From Yoonia sp035117555 (GTDB lineage Bacteria; Pseudomonadota; Alphaproteobacteria; Rhodobacterales; Rhodobacteraceae), in assembly GCF_035117555.1 (NCBI RefSeq), contig NZ_JAYKPK010000004.1, positions 248,001 through 312,000 of the forward strand: a stretch of 64,000 nt of DNA, given 5' to 3'. The notes beneath the pieces were generated by a model. The model was given only the letters and a program-made list of their open reading frames with translations, searched no databases and was not told the origin of the DNA. Of the stretch, positions 8,726 through 16,866 are shown in pieces (the first letter of the stretch is position 1; every line of letters begins with the position of its first letter). The translations under genes were made by a program, and so were the position numbers.

Positions 8726-9514
8726 TCACAGCCCATCAAGCGGGGTTTTGCGCGGCCAGAGCCGCCCCTCTCTGGCCAGCCACCATGCCCTGCGGACATA
8801 ATTTCCCGCTTTCAGCCGGTAATGTGGCAGGCGCTGGTACCATGGAAATTTGCGCACTAGTCCAAAGCCGGTGCCGGTGATCGTGCTGATGCCGCCGTCA
8901 TCGACATGGGATGAAAACGGCTCCAGCCCGAATTGCCGGAAATCGTGACGGAAAAAGCGGTTCATCTCATGGTCATGCGCGCGTGTCTGCGGCCAGAAAC
9001 CGGGCGCGATGCGGGCTGCGATATCACGCTTGATCAGATAGGTGGCATTGCCCGTGAATGGCCCGGCGTATGCGTTCAATGTGTAGCGCCCCAGTTTGCC
9101 CTGCGAAATCGGTAGTTTGGCGCGGATGCAATTGAACCGCAGCGTGTCCCAATGCGCCGCACCTGCCAATGCGATATCCAGACTGTCCAGAAAATCATCG
9201 TGAAACACCACGTCATCTTCCAGCACCAGCCCGACTTTATGCGGCGAGGCGGCCAGAATCTCCCAGACCGTGACATGGCTGGCATAGCAACCGATATGCC
9301 CCGGCGAAATGTCCTGCCCCATGTTGCGCGCATAAGCCTGCGCATCGACACGGGCGGCCAATTCATCGGCCCGGTCCTTGCCGTTAATCGCCGGAAAGCG
9401 GGTATAGGCCAGACCCATTGCATCCAATTGCCGCTGCATCTTGGCCAGCCGGTCGGTGTCGCGATCCAGATTGATCAGCCAGATGCCCAGATCAGCGCGG
9501 GTCAGCTCAGCCAT
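8726..9514 (-). CDS. Glycosyltransferase family 25 protein
   Basis: A 262-residue GT25 enzyme, the family that includes LPS galactosyltransferases. The N-terminal IWLINLDRDTDRLAKMQRQL is diagnostic; GHIGCYASHVTVW and VLEDDVVFHDDF (the acidic nucleotide-sugar/metal motif, about residues 97-108) follow. No signal or membrane segment, so it probably acts at the cytoplasmic face on a lipid-linked glycan. It begins 8 bases inside the end of the NeuB-like gene, so both are translated from one message; a transferase acting on a nonulosonate-containing surface glycan is a reasonable inference, but the donor sugar is unknown. Confidence 0.88.
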   Translation of the reverse strand: MAELTRADLGIWLINLDRDTDRLAKMQRQLDAMGLAYTRFPAINGKDRADELAARVDAQAYARNMGQDISPGHIGCYASHVTVWEILAASPHKVGLVLEDDVVFHDDFLDSLDIALAGAAHWDTLRFNCIRAKLPISQGKLGRYTLNAYAGPFTGNATYLIKRDIAARIAPGFWPQTRAHDHEMNRFFRHDFRQFGLEPFSSHVDDGGISTITGTGFGLVRKFPWYQRLPHYRLKAGNYVRRAWWLAREGRLWPRKTPLDGL

Positions 9515-10538
9515 CCAGATCGGACCATTTCAACTGCGTGTTGCGGGGCAGGGCGCGGGTCGTGGTCCGGCCCAGCACCTTGTCGAAATCATAACCCGCA
9601 ATCTCGCCCGATCCGGGGCGGCGTGCCCAGATATCAGCCTCGGTAATCAAATGGCCTGCAGGCAGGTCGCGGTCGGCGACAACGGATGCACGGGCGAAGC
9701 GGTACACATCCTCTTCTGCCGCCGTGCGCTGTTTGGGATTGTGCAAGGCGGTGTGAATTTCACGCGACCGGTCGATCAAATAACGCAGTTCAGCCGGGTC
9801 CATCGAATTGATGATATCCGGCCCCTTGCGATAGCGGCTGTCGGTGTAATGCCGTTCCAGAATACAGGCGCCAAGCGCAACCGACGCCAGCGCCATATCC
9901 GGCCCGATGGAATGGTCTGAAAATCCGATCACGGCATTGGGAAACGCGTTTTTCAGGTCGGTAACGCCTTGTAATGAAACAATTTCCGGTGGCGAGGGAT
10001 AGAGGTTGGTACATTCCAGCAAGGCATATTCAATCCCCGCCGCATCCAGAATAGCGACAGAGGCGCGGATGCTTTCGATACTCTGCATCCCCGTGGACAT
10101 GATCACCGGCTTGCCCATCCGCGCGATATGCCGGATCAGCGGCAGGTTATCCGCCTCGCCCGAGCCGATCTTGAAGGCGGGCACATCCAGATCATGCAGA
10201 AAATCCGCTGCCGCACGCGAAAACGGCGTGGATATCCAGATCATGCCAAGGCTTTCGGTGTAGCGTTTCAGCTCTGCCTCTTCGTCCAGCGACAAGGCAC
10301 AAGCCTCCATCACCTCCCAGATCGAGACATCGGCATTGGGCGGAAATATCTGTTTGGCTTCCTCGGTCATTTCATCGGCGATGATATGGGTCTGGTGCTT
10401 GACCATCTCGCAGCCGGACAGGGCGGCAAGGCGCACCATCTCCTTGGCGACGGCCAGATCGCCGCCATGGTTGATGCCGATTTCGGCGATGACAAGGGGC
10501 GGGTGCTCTGGTCCGATCAGGCGGCCTGCGATATCCAT
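9507..10538 (-). CDS. neuB: N-acetylneuraminate synthase family protein (NeuB/SpsE-like)
   Basis: A 343-residue synthase that would condense phosphoenolpyruvate with a six-carbon amino sugar to form a nine-carbon nonulosonic acid (sialic, legionaminic or related). The barrel starts with LVIAEIGINHGGDL, and the conserved KHQTH, STPFSRAAADFL, FKIGSGEADNLPL, MSTGMQS and IGFSDHSIG motifs are present; the C-terminal SAF (antifreeze-like) domain starts near ARASVVADRDLPAGHLI. ATG 10538 has GGAG 6 bases upstream; the longer frame to 10658 runs into the divergent promoter region. It is followed by the GT25 gene; neuA is 1 kb away behind metG. Which sugar is made cannot be told from sequence alone. 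Confidence 0.9.
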   Translation of the reverse strand: MDIAGRLIGPEHPPLVIAEIGINHGGDLAVAKEMVRLAALSGCEMVKHQTHIIADEMTEEAKQIFPPNADVSIWEVMEACALSLDEEAELKRYTESLGMIWISTPFSRAAADFLHDLDVPAFKIGSGEADNLPLIRHIARMGKPVIMSTGMQSIESIRASVAILDAAGIEYALLECTNLYPSPPEIVSLQGVTDLKNAFPNAVIGFSDHSIGPDMALASVALGACILERHYTDSRYRKGPDIINSMDPAELRYLIDRSREIHTALHNPKQRTAAEEDVYRFARASVVADRDLPAGHLITEADIWARRPGSGEIAGYDFDKVLGRTTTRALPRNTQLKWSDLDG

Positions 10539-10666
10539 ATTCTGCTCCGGCAAAAGGTTCAGTGGTGTTGTAGGCTGTTTCAAAAGGCAGGGCAATTCGG
10601 CACCGGGGTTGCAATGATGGCCCAGATGGCCCAAGTCAGCCGCAACCAGAGTGACCAAGGCACTAT

Positions 10667-11374
10667 ATGTTTCGCAAATTGCAGCAGATGCTTGAGAAGA
10701 AGGAACAGGCGTTCCGCAATTCTTTTGGCCACGATATCAATGATCCGGTAGAGCGGCGGCGGTCTCAGTGGCATCTGGACTGGCTCGATCATGGCATTCT
10801 GCGGCGGCGGTGGCATAATTTTTCGCAGGTCGCGCCGGGCGTCTATCGCTCCAACCATCCCAATCACACAAGATTCAAGGCCTATGCCGCAAAGGGCATC
10901 AAGACGGTGCTGAACCTGCGCGGCCCGGCCCGACAGCCGCATTACCTGTTCGAGGTGGAAAGCTGCGAAAACCTCGGCCTGACATTGGTCACCGTCCAGA
11001 TGGCCGCGCGCCGCGCGCCAGACCAGAGTGAGCTGCTGGAGCTTTTGACCGCTTTCGCAACAATGGAACGGCCATTCCTGATGCATTGCAAATCCGGCGC
11101 TGACCGGACCGGGCTGGCAGCGGCGATCTATCTGATGCTGTATGAAGGGGCCGATATCGCCACTGCGCGGCGGCAACTCTCTTTCCGCTATGTCCATATC
11201 CGGCGCACCAGCACCGGCATTCTGGATCATTTTCTGGATGTCTATGCCGCCCGCGCGGCCGGGTCGCCGATCGCGATTGATGACTGGATCAGGGATGAAT
11301 ACGACCGCGACGCGCTGACCGAAAGCTTTGCCAAGAAACAAGCAGCTCTCTGGCCATGGCAGGGCTGGCGCTAA
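10667..11374 (+). CDS. Tyrosine phosphatase family protein
   Basis: A 235-residue cysteine-based phosphatase of the dual-specificity/DSP-like superfamily. The P-loop HCKSGADRTG places the catalytic Cys141 and Arg147, and GVYRSNHPNHTRFKAYAAKGIKTVLNLRG is the typical N-terminal half. The N terminus is strongly charged with no signal, so it is cytoplasmic. It is divergent from neuB and convergent with neuA, in the middle of the nonulosonate genes; relatives are often found in LPS or polysaccharide gene clusters. Whether it dephosphorylates protein, lipid or a sugar phosphate is unknown. Confidence 0.85.
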   Translation: MFRKLQQMLEKKEQAFRNSFGHDINDPVERRRSQWHLDWLDHGILRRRWHNFSQVAPGVYRSNHPNHTRFKAYAAKGIKTVLNLRGPARQPHYLFEVESCENLGLTLVTVQMAARRAPDQSELLELLTAFATMERPFLMHCKSGADRTGLAAAIYLMLYEGADIATARRQLSFRYVHIRRTSTGILDHFLDVYAARAAGSPIAIDDWIRDEYDRDALTESFAKKQAALWPWQGWR

Positions 11375-11379
11375 AGCCG

Positions 11380-11414
11380 CGCCCCCTTCTTATTTCTGTA
11401 AGTACTCCCGGGGT
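11380..11414 (-). repeat. Dispersed intergenic element, copy i
   Basis: On the minus strand this reads ACCCCGGGAGTACTT, six bases, then AAATAAGAAGGGGGCG. It closely matches the copy at 62614-62648. It lies between the convergent phosphatase and neuA genes. Confidence 0.6.
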
Positions 11415-11447
11415 CAGGGGCGGCGCCCCTGATGCGGCGCAGCCGCA
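11415..11447. terminator. Two GC-rich hairpins between convergent genes
   Basis: CAGGGGC/GCCCCTG (11415-11431) and TGCGGC/GCCGCA (11433-11447) form two perfect short stems abutting the neuA stop codon. There is no long U tract. The first hairpin resembles that at 62574-62588. Confidence 0.5.
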
Positions 11448-12155
11448 TTAACCGCGCAGGCCTTGCGCGATCTGCTGGCCCATCAGGAAATTGATCACAT
11501 CCCAGTCAAACGGGCTGTCCACGTCCAGACCCCGTTCGACCGGCAGGACCAGCGGGATGACACGGCCTTCGAACAGGCCCTTGGCTGTGCGCAGGTAATC
11601 GGGGCGCACGACATAGACGAGGCCGACATGGTCATAGACCTGTGGGGCCTGTTGCCGCGCAACGACGCCACCCGGCAGCGGTTTGGAAACATGCAGCGCG
11701 CCGGTTGCGTCGGTCTCTAAGATATTGAAATAAGGGTTCTTGCGGCTTTCGACGCAGGACATGACCATATCCGGTTGTTCGCGCGCGAATAAATCCAGCC
11801 CCGCATCAATATCCTGCGGCAGCCGCAAGGGCGATGTGCAATCCAGATCGAGGAAGGCCGTGGCTGGCCCGGTCTGTTTTTCCACCTCACCCAGCGCATG
11901 TTGCCAGACATGCCATTTCGCCGCTGTGTCCGTGGCTAACTCCGCAGGCCGCAGCCCGATATCCAGCGCGCCACGCGCGATGGCATGGGCGTAAATCTCC
12001 GGGCTGTCGGTGGACACCACAACATGATCGACGCGGTCATTGGCGAACAGCTGATCCAGCGACCAGTCAATCAGCGGCTTGCCGTGCAGATCGCGGAAAT
12101 TCTTGCCCGGCACGCCTTTGGACCCGGCCCGCGCCCCGATATGGCCGATGATCAT
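11448..12155 (-). CDS. neuA: Acylneuraminate cytidylyltransferase (NeuA-like)
   Basis: Activates a nonulosonic acid with CTP to give the CMP-sugar donor. The 235-residue protein has the nucleotide-binding signature ARAGSKGVPGKN near residues 8-19, then STDSPEIYAHA, FLDLDCTSPLR and CVESRKNPYFNI, all typical of CMP-NeuAc synthetases. The ATG at 12155 overlaps the metG stop by 4 bases (ATGA), so neuA is the distal gene of a metG-neuA message. With neuB and the GT25 gene nearby it makes two core steps of a nonulosonate pathway, although no NeuC-type epimerase is in the window. PseF/LegF-type specificity is equally possible. Confidence 0.88.
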   Translation of the reverse strand: MIIGHIGARAGSKGVPGKNFRDLHGKPLIDWSLDQLFANDRVDHVVVSTDSPEIYAHAIARGALDIGLRPAELATDTAAKWHVWQHALGEVEKQTGPATAFLDLDCTSPLRLPQDIDAGLDLFAREQPDMVMSCVESRKNPYFNILETDATGALHVSKPLPGGVVARQQAPQVYDHVGLVYVVRPDYLRTAKGLFEGRVIPLVLPVERGLDVDSPFDWDVINFLMGQQIAQGLRG

Positions 12156-13864
12156 GTGCGCACACCGGCGAAACGTTCGGCCCATTCGGCGCGTTCGTCG
12201 TCGGTGATCTTGCGGAACAGGTTTTCCGGCACGGTGAACGCGTGGCCGGCAGGCAGGGCGTTCAGCGCCTGCGCGATATCATCCGGCCATGCGGTGTCAT
12301 CGGTCTGCATCGCGGCGATCAGGGCCTTGCTGGCATCGGGGATGAACGGGGCGGACAGCACCGCATAGATGCGGATCAGGTTCAGGCCAAGGCGCACCTG
12401 CATCGCGGCAGTCTCCGGATCGGTCTTGATCGTGGTCCATGGGGCGTTGGCTTGCAGATATTCATTGCCCAACACCCAGATACCGCGCAATTCCGCCGCC
12501 GCCTTGCGGACCTCGATGGCGTCCATATGCGCTTGATAGGCATTCAGCCGCTGGGTCAGGGCGTCGGTCAGCGCCGCCTCTGGCGCGCCGGGGGTGCCGC
12601 CTTCGGGCACGGCTTCGCTGAATTTGGAGCGGCAGAATTTGGTAATCCGGCTGACGAAATTGCCCAAGACATCGGCAAGGTCCTTGTTCACATCCTGCTG
12701 GAAGGCTTCCCATGTAAACTCGGCATCGGATGTTTCGGGGGCGTGGGACAACAGCCACCAGCGCCAGTAATCCGAGGGCAGCAATTCCAGCGCCTGATCC
12801 ATGAACACGCCGCGCCCGCGCGAGGTGCTGAACTGGCCGCCGTCGTAATTGAGGTAGTTGAAGGATTTGATGTAATCCACCAGCTTCCACGGTTCCTGCG
12901 TGCCCATGATCGTCGCGGGGAAAGACAGGGTATGGAACGGCACGTTATCCTTGCCCATGAACTGGGTGTATCGCACGTCATCCGCACCTTTGTCGGTGCG
13001 CCACCAGCGTTCCCAATCCGCACCTTTGCCTGCATCCTGCCATTCCTGCGCGCAGGCGATATATTCGACGGGGGCGTCGAACCAGACGTAGAAGACTTTG
13101 CCCTGCATGCCGGGCCAGTCCTGATCGCCCTTTTTGACGGGAATGCCCCAATCAAGATCACGGGTGATCCCGCGATCCTGCAAACCGTCGCCATCGTTGA
13201 GCCATTTTTTCGCGATGGATGTCGTCAGGATCGGCCAGTCGTTCTTGCTGTCGATCCAATCGGCCAGTGCGCCTTTAAGTTCGGATTGCCGCAGATAAAG
13301 GTGCTTGGTCGTCCGCACCTCCAGATCGGTCGCACCCGAAATCGTCGAACGGGGGTTGATCAGATCGGTCGGGTCCAACTGTTTTGTGCAATTGTCGCAT
13401 TGATCGCCGCGTGCAGATTCAAACCCGCAATTGGGACAGGTGCCTTCGATATAGCGGTCGGGCAGAAAGCGGCCATCGGTGACGGAATAGACCTGATCTT
13501 CGGTCACTTCGCGGATCAGGCCCATCTCGGCCAGACGCCCGGCAAAGGCCTGGGTCAGCTTGTGGTTCTGCGGGCTGGACGAGCGACCGAAATGGTCGAA
13601 CGACAGTCCGAATCCATCGGCGATCTGTGCCTGCACATCATGCATTTCGGCGCAATATTCCGCGACCGGCTTGCCCGCCTTGGCGGCGGCCAGTTCTGCG
13701 GGCGTGCCATGTTCGTCTGTTGCACAGAGAAACAGCACCTCATGCCCACGCTGGCGCAGGTAGCGCGCATAAAGGTCGGCAGGCAATTGGCTGCCGACGA
13801 GGTTGCCCAGATGCTTGATCCCGTTGATATAGGGAATGGCAGAGGTGATCAGATGGCGGGCCAT
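12152..13864 (-). CDS. metG: Methionine--tRNA ligase
   Basis: A class I aminoacyl-tRNA synthetase of 570 residues that charges tRNA-Met. The HIGH-type motif appears as KHLGN (His18-Asn21); a zinc knuckle lies at CPNCGFESARGDQCDNC; the second signature, normally KMSKS, is here FSTSRG around residue 345 within GGQFSTSRGRGVFMDQALE, a variant lacking the usual first Lys. The anticodon-binding helical domain fills the C-terminal third. No C-terminal tRNA-binding (EMAP) domain is present. It starts at ATG 13864 and is coupled to neuA downstream. Confidence 0.96.
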   Translation of the reverse strand: MARHLITSAIPYINGIKHLGNLVGSQLPADLYARYLRQRGHEVLFLCATDEHGTPAELAAAKAGKPVAEYCAEMHDVQAQIADGFGLSFDHFGRSSSPQNHKLTQAFAGRLAEMGLIREVTEDQVYSVTDGRFLPDRYIEGTCPNCGFESARGDQCDNCTKQLDPTDLINPRSTISGATDLEVRTTKHLYLRQSELKGALADWIDSKNDWPILTTSIAKKWLNDGDGLQDRGITRDLDWGIPVKKGDQDWPGMQGKVFYVWFDAPVEYIACAQEWQDAGKGADWERWWRTDKGADDVRYTQFMGKDNVPFHTLSFPATIMGTQEPWKLVDYIKSFNYLNYDGGQFSTSRGRGVFMDQALELLPSDYWRWWLLSHAPETSDAEFTWEAFQQDVNKDLADVLGNFVSRITKFCRSKFSEAVPEGGTPGAPEAALTDALTQRLNAYQAHMDAIEVRKAAAELRGIWVLGNEYLQANAPWTTIKTDPETAAMQVRLGLNLIRIYAVLSAPFIPDASKALIAAMQTDDTAWPDDIAQALNALPAGHAFTVPENLFRKITDDERAEWAERFAGVRT

Positions 13865-13998
13865 AATCCTGTCCTTTAACTTTTGCGCTTGTTTAACGGG
13901 GTCGCCCGGCAGATGCCAGATGTTGTGATCGGTTGCGCCAGCGGGAATAGCGGCTTAGACATTGCGCGAAACCTCATTCCTTTGCAAAAGGTCACCCT

Positions 13999-14463
13999 AT
14001 GAAAGTTGTATTCGCGGCACTTGCTGCCCTGACGATTGCCAGCCCGTCCCATGCGCTGGAAGCTTATGGTGCCATCGGTGGCGATTATGCCTTGCCGCAT
14101 GCAGGCGATGCCGATCTGCTGGTCACGGTTCTGGGCGGTGTGGTCACCACCGGTTTTCCGGCCGCTTTCGGGGCCGAGGCTGAATTCGGTCTGGCCTTGG
14201 GCAGTGGTGGTGATTTTGACACCCGCCGTCTGCGCGGCGTCGCGCGCTATAATTTCGGCACGCTGACGGCCTTTGGCGCGGTCGGTTATGATCAGTTCGT
14301 TTACGAAGACGTCACGGATTCGGGGCTCAGCCTTGGTCTGGGCGGTGAATTCGACCTGCAGGAAAATACCGCCTTTCGTGCGGAAATGATCCGGTCCTTC
14401 ATCCGCGATGGCGAGACCGAGAATACGACGACCACCCGTGTCGGGCTGGTCTACCGGTTCTGA
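13999..14463 (+). CDS. Outer-membrane beta-barrel-like protein
   Basis: A 154-residue protein with a signal peptide (MKVVFAALAALTIASPSHA) followed by alternating strands rich in aromatic and glycine residues and ending in Val-Tyr-Arg-Phe. The terminal aromatic residue is the usual signal for insertion of outer-membrane barrels by BAM. Length would fit an 8-stranded barrel. It precedes the Tas-type reductase by 16 bases and may share its message. I do not recognise a specific family; a porin-like or OmpA-barrel role is only an inference from composition. Confidence 0.7.
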   Translation: MKVVFAALAALTIASPSHALEAYGAIGGDYALPHAGDADLLVTVLGGVVTTGFPAAFGAEAEFGLALGSGGDFDTRRLRGVARYNFGTLTAFGAVGYDQFVYEDVTDSGLSLGLGGEFDLQENTAFRAEMIRSFIRDGETENTTTTRVGLVYRF

Positions 14464-14479
14464 GATAGAAAAGAAGACA

Positions 14480-15520
14480 ATGCAAAAGATCACACTTGGC
14501 CGCAGTGACATCATGGTCACCGATTGGTGCCTTGGCACCATGACCTATGGCAATCAGACAGACCGCGCCGATGCGCATCAGCAGATCGATATGGCGCTGG
14601 ATGCGGGGATCAATTTTCTGGATACGGCAGAGATGTATCCGGTCAATCCGATCACGGCTGAAACGGTCGGCCTGTCGGAAACCATCATCGGTGAATGGAT
14701 CGCCAAGACCGGGCGGCGGTCTGAACTGGTGATCGCGACCAAAGTATCGGGCAATAACCCCGGCTGGGTCCGCGACGGCAAAGGCTATGATGGCGATGTG
14801 ATCCGGCAGACGGTGGATGCGTCTTTGCGCCGGTTGCAGACAGATGTGATCGACCTCTACCAGATGCATTGGCCAGAGCGCGGGTCCTATATGTTCCGGC
14901 AGAACTGGACCTTTGATCCTTCTGGGCAGGACCGCCAGCAGACTATGGATCATATGCAGGACGTGCTGGAAGCGTTGGACGACTGCGTCAAGGCGGGCAA
15001 GATCCGCGCCATCGGCATGTCCAATGAAAGCGCCTGGGGCATGACCAAATGGATCGATCAGGCCGAGGCTTTGGGCCTGCCGCGCATGGTATCGGTGCAG
15101 AATGAATATTCGCTGATGTGCCGGTTGTATGATACCGATATGGCCGAAATGGCGGTGAATGAGGATGTGACCTTGCTGTCCTTCTCGCCCTTGGCCTGTG
15201 GGTTGTTGACCGGGAAATATCAGGATGCGGTGCCCGAGGGCAGCCGTTTGGCGATCAACGGCAATCTGGGCGGGCGGATGAACCCGCGCACCTTGCCGGT
15301 GACCCAGGTCTATCTGGATATCGCGCGCGATCACGCCATTGACCCGGTGCATATGGCAATGGCCTGGCAGGCGACGCGGCCATTCCCGGTTTCGGCGATT
15401 TTTGGCGCAACCAATGTGGATCAGCTCGCGCATATGCTGGCAGGGCGCGATGTTGTGCTGACGGATGAATTGATTGCCGAGCTTGATGCGGCGCATAAAG
15501 CGAACCCGATGCCTTATTGA
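14480..15520 (+). CDS. Aldo/keto reductase, Tas family
   Basis: A 346-residue NADP(H)-dependent aldo/keto reductase, the same length as E. coli Tas. The TIM-barrel catalytic tetrad is visible: FLDTAEMYPVNP supplies Asp and Tyr, the ATKVSG motif Lys, and the YQMHWPERG motif His. GMSNESAWGM and AMAWQATRPFPVSAIFGATNVDQL give the cofactor-binding end. ATG 14480 follows an AGAAG ribosome site; the longer frame from 14408 overlaps the barrel gene. The physiological substrate is unknown. Confidence 0.9.
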   Translation: MQKITLGRSDIMVTDWCLGTMTYGNQTDRADAHQQIDMALDAGINFLDTAEMYPVNPITAETVGLSETIIGEWIAKTGRRSELVIATKVSGNNPGWVRDGKGYDGDVIRQTVDASLRRLQTDVIDLYQMHWPERGSYMFRQNWTFDPSGQDRQQTMDHMQDVLEALDDCVKAGKIRAIGMSNESAWGMTKWIDQAEALGLPRMVSVQNEYSLMCRLYDTDMAEMAVNEDVTLLSFSPLACGLLTGKYQDAVPEGSRLAINGNLGGRMNPRTLPVTQVYLDIARDHAIDPVHMAMAWQATRPFPVSAIFGATNVDQLAHMLAGRDVVLTDELIAELDAAHKANPMPY

Positions 15521-15551
15521 GCAGGTGCTGTTCCGGTCCCTGATTGGACCG

Positions 15552-15593
15552 GATGCGCGCCGCGCGGGAGTATTTCGAACAAAGCGAGGGAAT
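15552..15593 (+). repeat. Dispersed intergenic element, copy f
   Basis: The copy reads ATGCGCGCCGCG, then CGGGAGTATTTCGAACAAAGC, then GAGGG. The right arm AACAAAGCGAGGG is shared, on the opposite strand, with the copy at 58846-58889. It lies between the reductase and lipocalin genes. Confidence 0.65.
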
Positions 15594-15641
15594 CTTCCCC
15601 GCGGGGAAGGTTTTGCTGTCTTCCCCGCGGGGAAGGTTTTG
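15594..15641. repeat. Two tandem perfect palindromes
   Basis: The 16-bp palindrome CTTCCCCGCGGGGAAG occurs at 15594-15609 and again at 15620-15635, each followed by GTTTTG, with a 26-base period. Either arm could form a terminator-like hairpin for the reductase gene, or the pair could be a tandem operator ahead of the lipocalin gene (start 15650). Confidence 0.8.
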
Positions 15642-15649
15642 AGGGGCGC

Positions 15650-16195
15650 ATGCGCAGATTTGTGATGATGGCGGTTTTGTTGGCGGGCTGTAGCGTCCAG
15701 CCGGGCGAGCCGCGTGGCGGGTTGTTCGAGGTGTACCGCGATACCTCTGCGCCGATATCATCGAAGGCGGTGTTTGAACCGGCGCGGTTCTTGGGCACTT
15801 GGTACGAGGTCGCGCGCTTTCCGGTGCCGTTTGAGGCGGGCTGCGTCGGGGTGACCGCAGAATATGGCGCTTTGGCCGATGGACGGATTTCGGTGCGCAG
15901 TACCTGTCGCAACCCTGACGGATCTTTGCGGTCTACGATTGATGGCACGGCCGAGATTGTCGGGCCGGGGCGGTTGAAGGTCAGTTTTCCTTCGGTTCCG
16001 TTCGGCGCGGCGGATTTCTGGGTGCTTTGGACTGATGAAACCTATCGCACAGCCGTTGTCGGCGCGCCGGATGGCAGGTCAGGTTGGATTCTGAACCGTG
16101 ATCCGGTGATTCCCGCTGACAGAATGAATGCGGCGCGGGGGATGCTGGCGTTCAATGGCTATGATCTGAGCCGGTTGCTGGTGTTGCAGCCTTAG
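15650..16195 (+). CDS. Lipocalin family lipoprotein (Blc-like)
   Basis: A 181-residue lipoprotein with lipobox LLAGC (acylated Cys14) and the lipocalin signature GTWYEVARF at residues 49-57, followed by the GCVGVTAEYG and STCRNPDGS blocks that mark the bacterial Blc/ApoD group. Such proteins sit on the outer membrane and bind lipids or other hydrophobic ligands during envelope stress. The stop codon TAG overlaps by 3 bases the TAA of the convergent NUDIX gene (shared TTAG at 16192-16195), so there is no space for a terminator between them. Confidence 0.88.
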   Translation: MRRFVMMAVLLAGCSVQPGEPRGGLFEVYRDTSAPISSKAVFEPARFLGTWYEVARFPVPFEAGCVGVTAEYGALADGRISVRSTCRNPDGSLRSTIDGTAEIVGPGRLKVSFPSVPFGAADFWVLWTDETYRTAVVGAPDGRSGWILNRDPVIPADRMNAARGMLAFNGYDLSRLLVLQP

Positions 16196-16866
16196 CCCAG
16201 CGGTGACGCGCCACCAAGGCGGCTGACCAGATGCGCCTCGTCATCATTGCGGAAGAAGGGCACGTCGGTCAGGGTCTTGCCACGCGTGATATAGGCGTTC
16301 AGTTCGGCCAGCACGACCTGCGTGATGAAGGGCAGATCGAAATCGCGGGCCTGATCCAGCGCGATCCATTGCAGATGGGCAAGCTCATCCTCTGCCCCGG
16401 TGAAATCATCCGGATCGGTGACCAGATCATCCGCATTGGCCAGAAAGAACCGCGCGTCAAACCGCCGGGGGTTGCCGACAGGCGTGACGGCGCGGAAAAA
16501 GAACCGCAGTGCTGACCCATTGGGCCGGTGGCCGGTTGCGGCGAAACCACGCCAACCGCGGGGTGGATCGGGCCAGTCACCGGGGGTACCAAGGATCTGG
16601 CCGGTTTCTTCCCATAATTCGCGGATCGCGGCGGCTGCGAGGCATCTGGGCGCAAGGTTGCTGTCAGTGGACAGGCGCGCATCGTCTTGCGGGGGCAGGG
16701 GAACCACAGGGGCCAAGGCATCATTGGCGTCAACCGCGCCGCCCGGAAAGACGAATTTGCCGGGCATGAAGGCGACAGAAGCACCACGCTGGCCCATCAG
16801 GACGGCGGGGCGGGTCGCAGCATCGCGCAGCACAATGATCGTGGCTGCGTCGCGGATGGCAATCAT
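16192..16866 (-). CDS. NUDIX hydrolase
   Basis: A 224-residue NUDIX-fold pyrophosphohydrolase. The Nudix box is spread: FPGGAVD around residue 40 and, after an insertion, RELWEETGQILG around residue 82, which carries the metal-binding REXXEE. The ADDLVTDP and EDELAHLQWI stretches are typical of the CoA-diphosphatase or NUDT19-like group, but the substrate is unproven. ATG 16866 overlaps the DUF983 stop by 4 bases, so the genes are coupled. The 42 upstream codons in the same frame overlap DUF983 coding sequence and are not used. Confidence 0.85.
   Translation of the reverse strand: MIAIRDAATIIVLRDAATRPAVLMGQRGASVAFMPGKFVFPGGAVDANDALAPVVPLPPQDDARLSTDSNLAPRCLAAAAIRELWEETGQILGTPGDWPDPPRGWRGFAATGHRPNGSALRFFFRAVTPVGNPRRFDARFFLANADDLVTDPDDFTGAEDELAHLQWIALDQARDFDLPFITQVVLAELNAYITRGKTLTDVPFFRNDDEAHLVSRLGGASPLG

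Noticed and set aside
12242..13879. 545-codon plus-strand open frame
   Set aside because: Antisense to metG, which has all synthetase motifs.
14399..15496. 365-codon minus-strand frame
   Set aside because: Antisense to the Tas-type reductase; composition is that of a shadow frame.
15594..15641. Start of a CRISPR array
   Set aside because: Only two units with a 10-base gap and no cas genes.
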